A DNA stretch of 23,223 nt. It comes from an uncultured Anaerolineae bacterium. Its GTDB lineage: Bacteria > Chloroflexota > Anaerolineae > Anaerolineales > Villigracilaceae. The stretch spans positions 1 through 23,223 of the forward strand of contig CAINXK010000258.1 in NCBI GenBank assembly GCA_903854805.1, given 5' to 3'. Numbering within the stretch: position 1 is the first letter of the stretch; each line of letters starts with the position of its first letter. The translations under genes and the position numbers were made by a program. Positions 22,738 through 23,223 of this stretch are shown here, piece after piece. The notes under the pieces were generated by a model, which made no database searches, was not told where the DNA came from, and saw nothing but the letters and a program-made list of their open reading frames with translations.

Positions 22738-23211
22738 ATGCCTGAATCTCCTGCATTTCTTGCCGACCGTTTGAGGGTTGAAGGTGATAAGACTTTTAAC
22801 TTTTTTTCCGGACTGAGTCCTGATCAGTGGAAGTTGGAGGTTTATACCGAAGACCAGATCTGGACTATTCGGAGTGTACTTGCGCATTATCTGACTGCGG
22901 AAAAAGGATTTATTAAAATTTTTGGCAATATCAGAGATGGAGGCCCAGGCGCCTCTTCTGATTTTGATATTGACCGTTACAACGCCAGCCAACAAAAAAA
23001 AACAGGCGAGCTAGAGCCAATTGAATTGCTTGAACAGTTCAGACATGTGCGCTCGCAAATGATTGAGCTTGTGTCTAATTTTGGTGAAGATGACCTAGAA
23101 AAGCAGGGCCGGCACCCGTTCTTGGGGCAAACTACGCTCGCAGAAATGATCAAAATGGTCTACCGGCATAACCAGATTCACTACCGGGATTTGCGTAAGG
23201 TAATTGGATAG
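22738..23211 (+). CDS. DinB/YfiT-like four-helix-bundle protein
   Basis: A 157-residue protein of the DinB superfamily, a four-helix bundle that usually binds a metal through three histidines. Candidate ligands are His in SVLAHYLTAE and the pair in YRHNQIHYRDL near the C terminus. The spacing fits the family. Members act as metal-dependent thiol transferases or hydrolases, or have no known activity; this one cannot be assigned. ATG at 22738 follows GGAAG at 5 bases; the open frame extends in-frame to 22714. It lies 51 bases after the SDR gene and may share its transcript. The stop is at 23209-23211, just inside the window. Confidence 0.85.
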   Translation: MPESPAFLADRLRVEGDKTFNFFSGLSPDQWKLEVYTEDQIWTIRSVLAHYLTAEKGFIKIFGNIRDGGPGASSDFDIDRYNASQQKKTGELEPIELLEQFRHVRSQMIELVSNFGEDDLEKQGRHPFLGQTTLAEMIKMVYRHNQIHYRDLRKVIG

Positions 23212-23223
23212 GCCAAAACATTA

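Overview
The window looks like a chromosomal segment of a Chloroflexota bacterium, probably Anaerolineae. This rests on gene content: a complete F420 tail-building set, KimA-like transporters, an SsnA amidohydrolase, a membrane-tethered NACHT-HEAT ATPase and a heme A synthase, at moderate G+C. The assignment is an inference, since there is no rRNA or marker gene here. No tRNA, rRNA, CRISPR array, transposase or phage gene was seen. Coding from the left edge to 20599 is on the minus strand; from 20759 to the right edge it is on the plus strand.

Left part (1-5878, minus): two paralogous KimA/KUP-like potassium permeases, the first cut by the window edge, flank a gene of unknown function. A 55-residue two-helix membrane protein lies just upstream of the complete permease. 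A strong terminator then separates these genes from a CPA1 cation:proton antiporter. Its gene is the last member of a tight cluster with a KdpDE-like sensor kinase and response regulator.

Middle (5884-14695, minus): in transcription order ssnA, npdG, cofE, a PPOX-class F420 protein, a FbiB-C-like nitroreductase, cofD, cofC and an LLM-class (F420-type) oxidoreductase. These genes build the F420 side chain from Fo, reduce the dehydro intermediate, and use F420. cofG/cofH (Fo synthase) is not in the window. The oxidoreductase stop overlaps the kinase start (ATGA), so F420 genes, two-component system and antiporter probably share a transcript.

Right part (14763-20599, minus): heme A synthase ctaA, a membrane-anchored beta-lactamase-fold serine hydrolase, a coiled-coil zinc-ribbon protein with a leaderless-looking promoter, and the NACHT-HEAT protein. 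A 27-base near-palindrome sits in the divergent gap between ctaA and a plus-strand proline dehydrogenase. That dehydrogenase gene is broken by one extra base in a run of five G. It is followed by a clear terminator, a pteridine-reductase-like SDR and a DinB-family protein.
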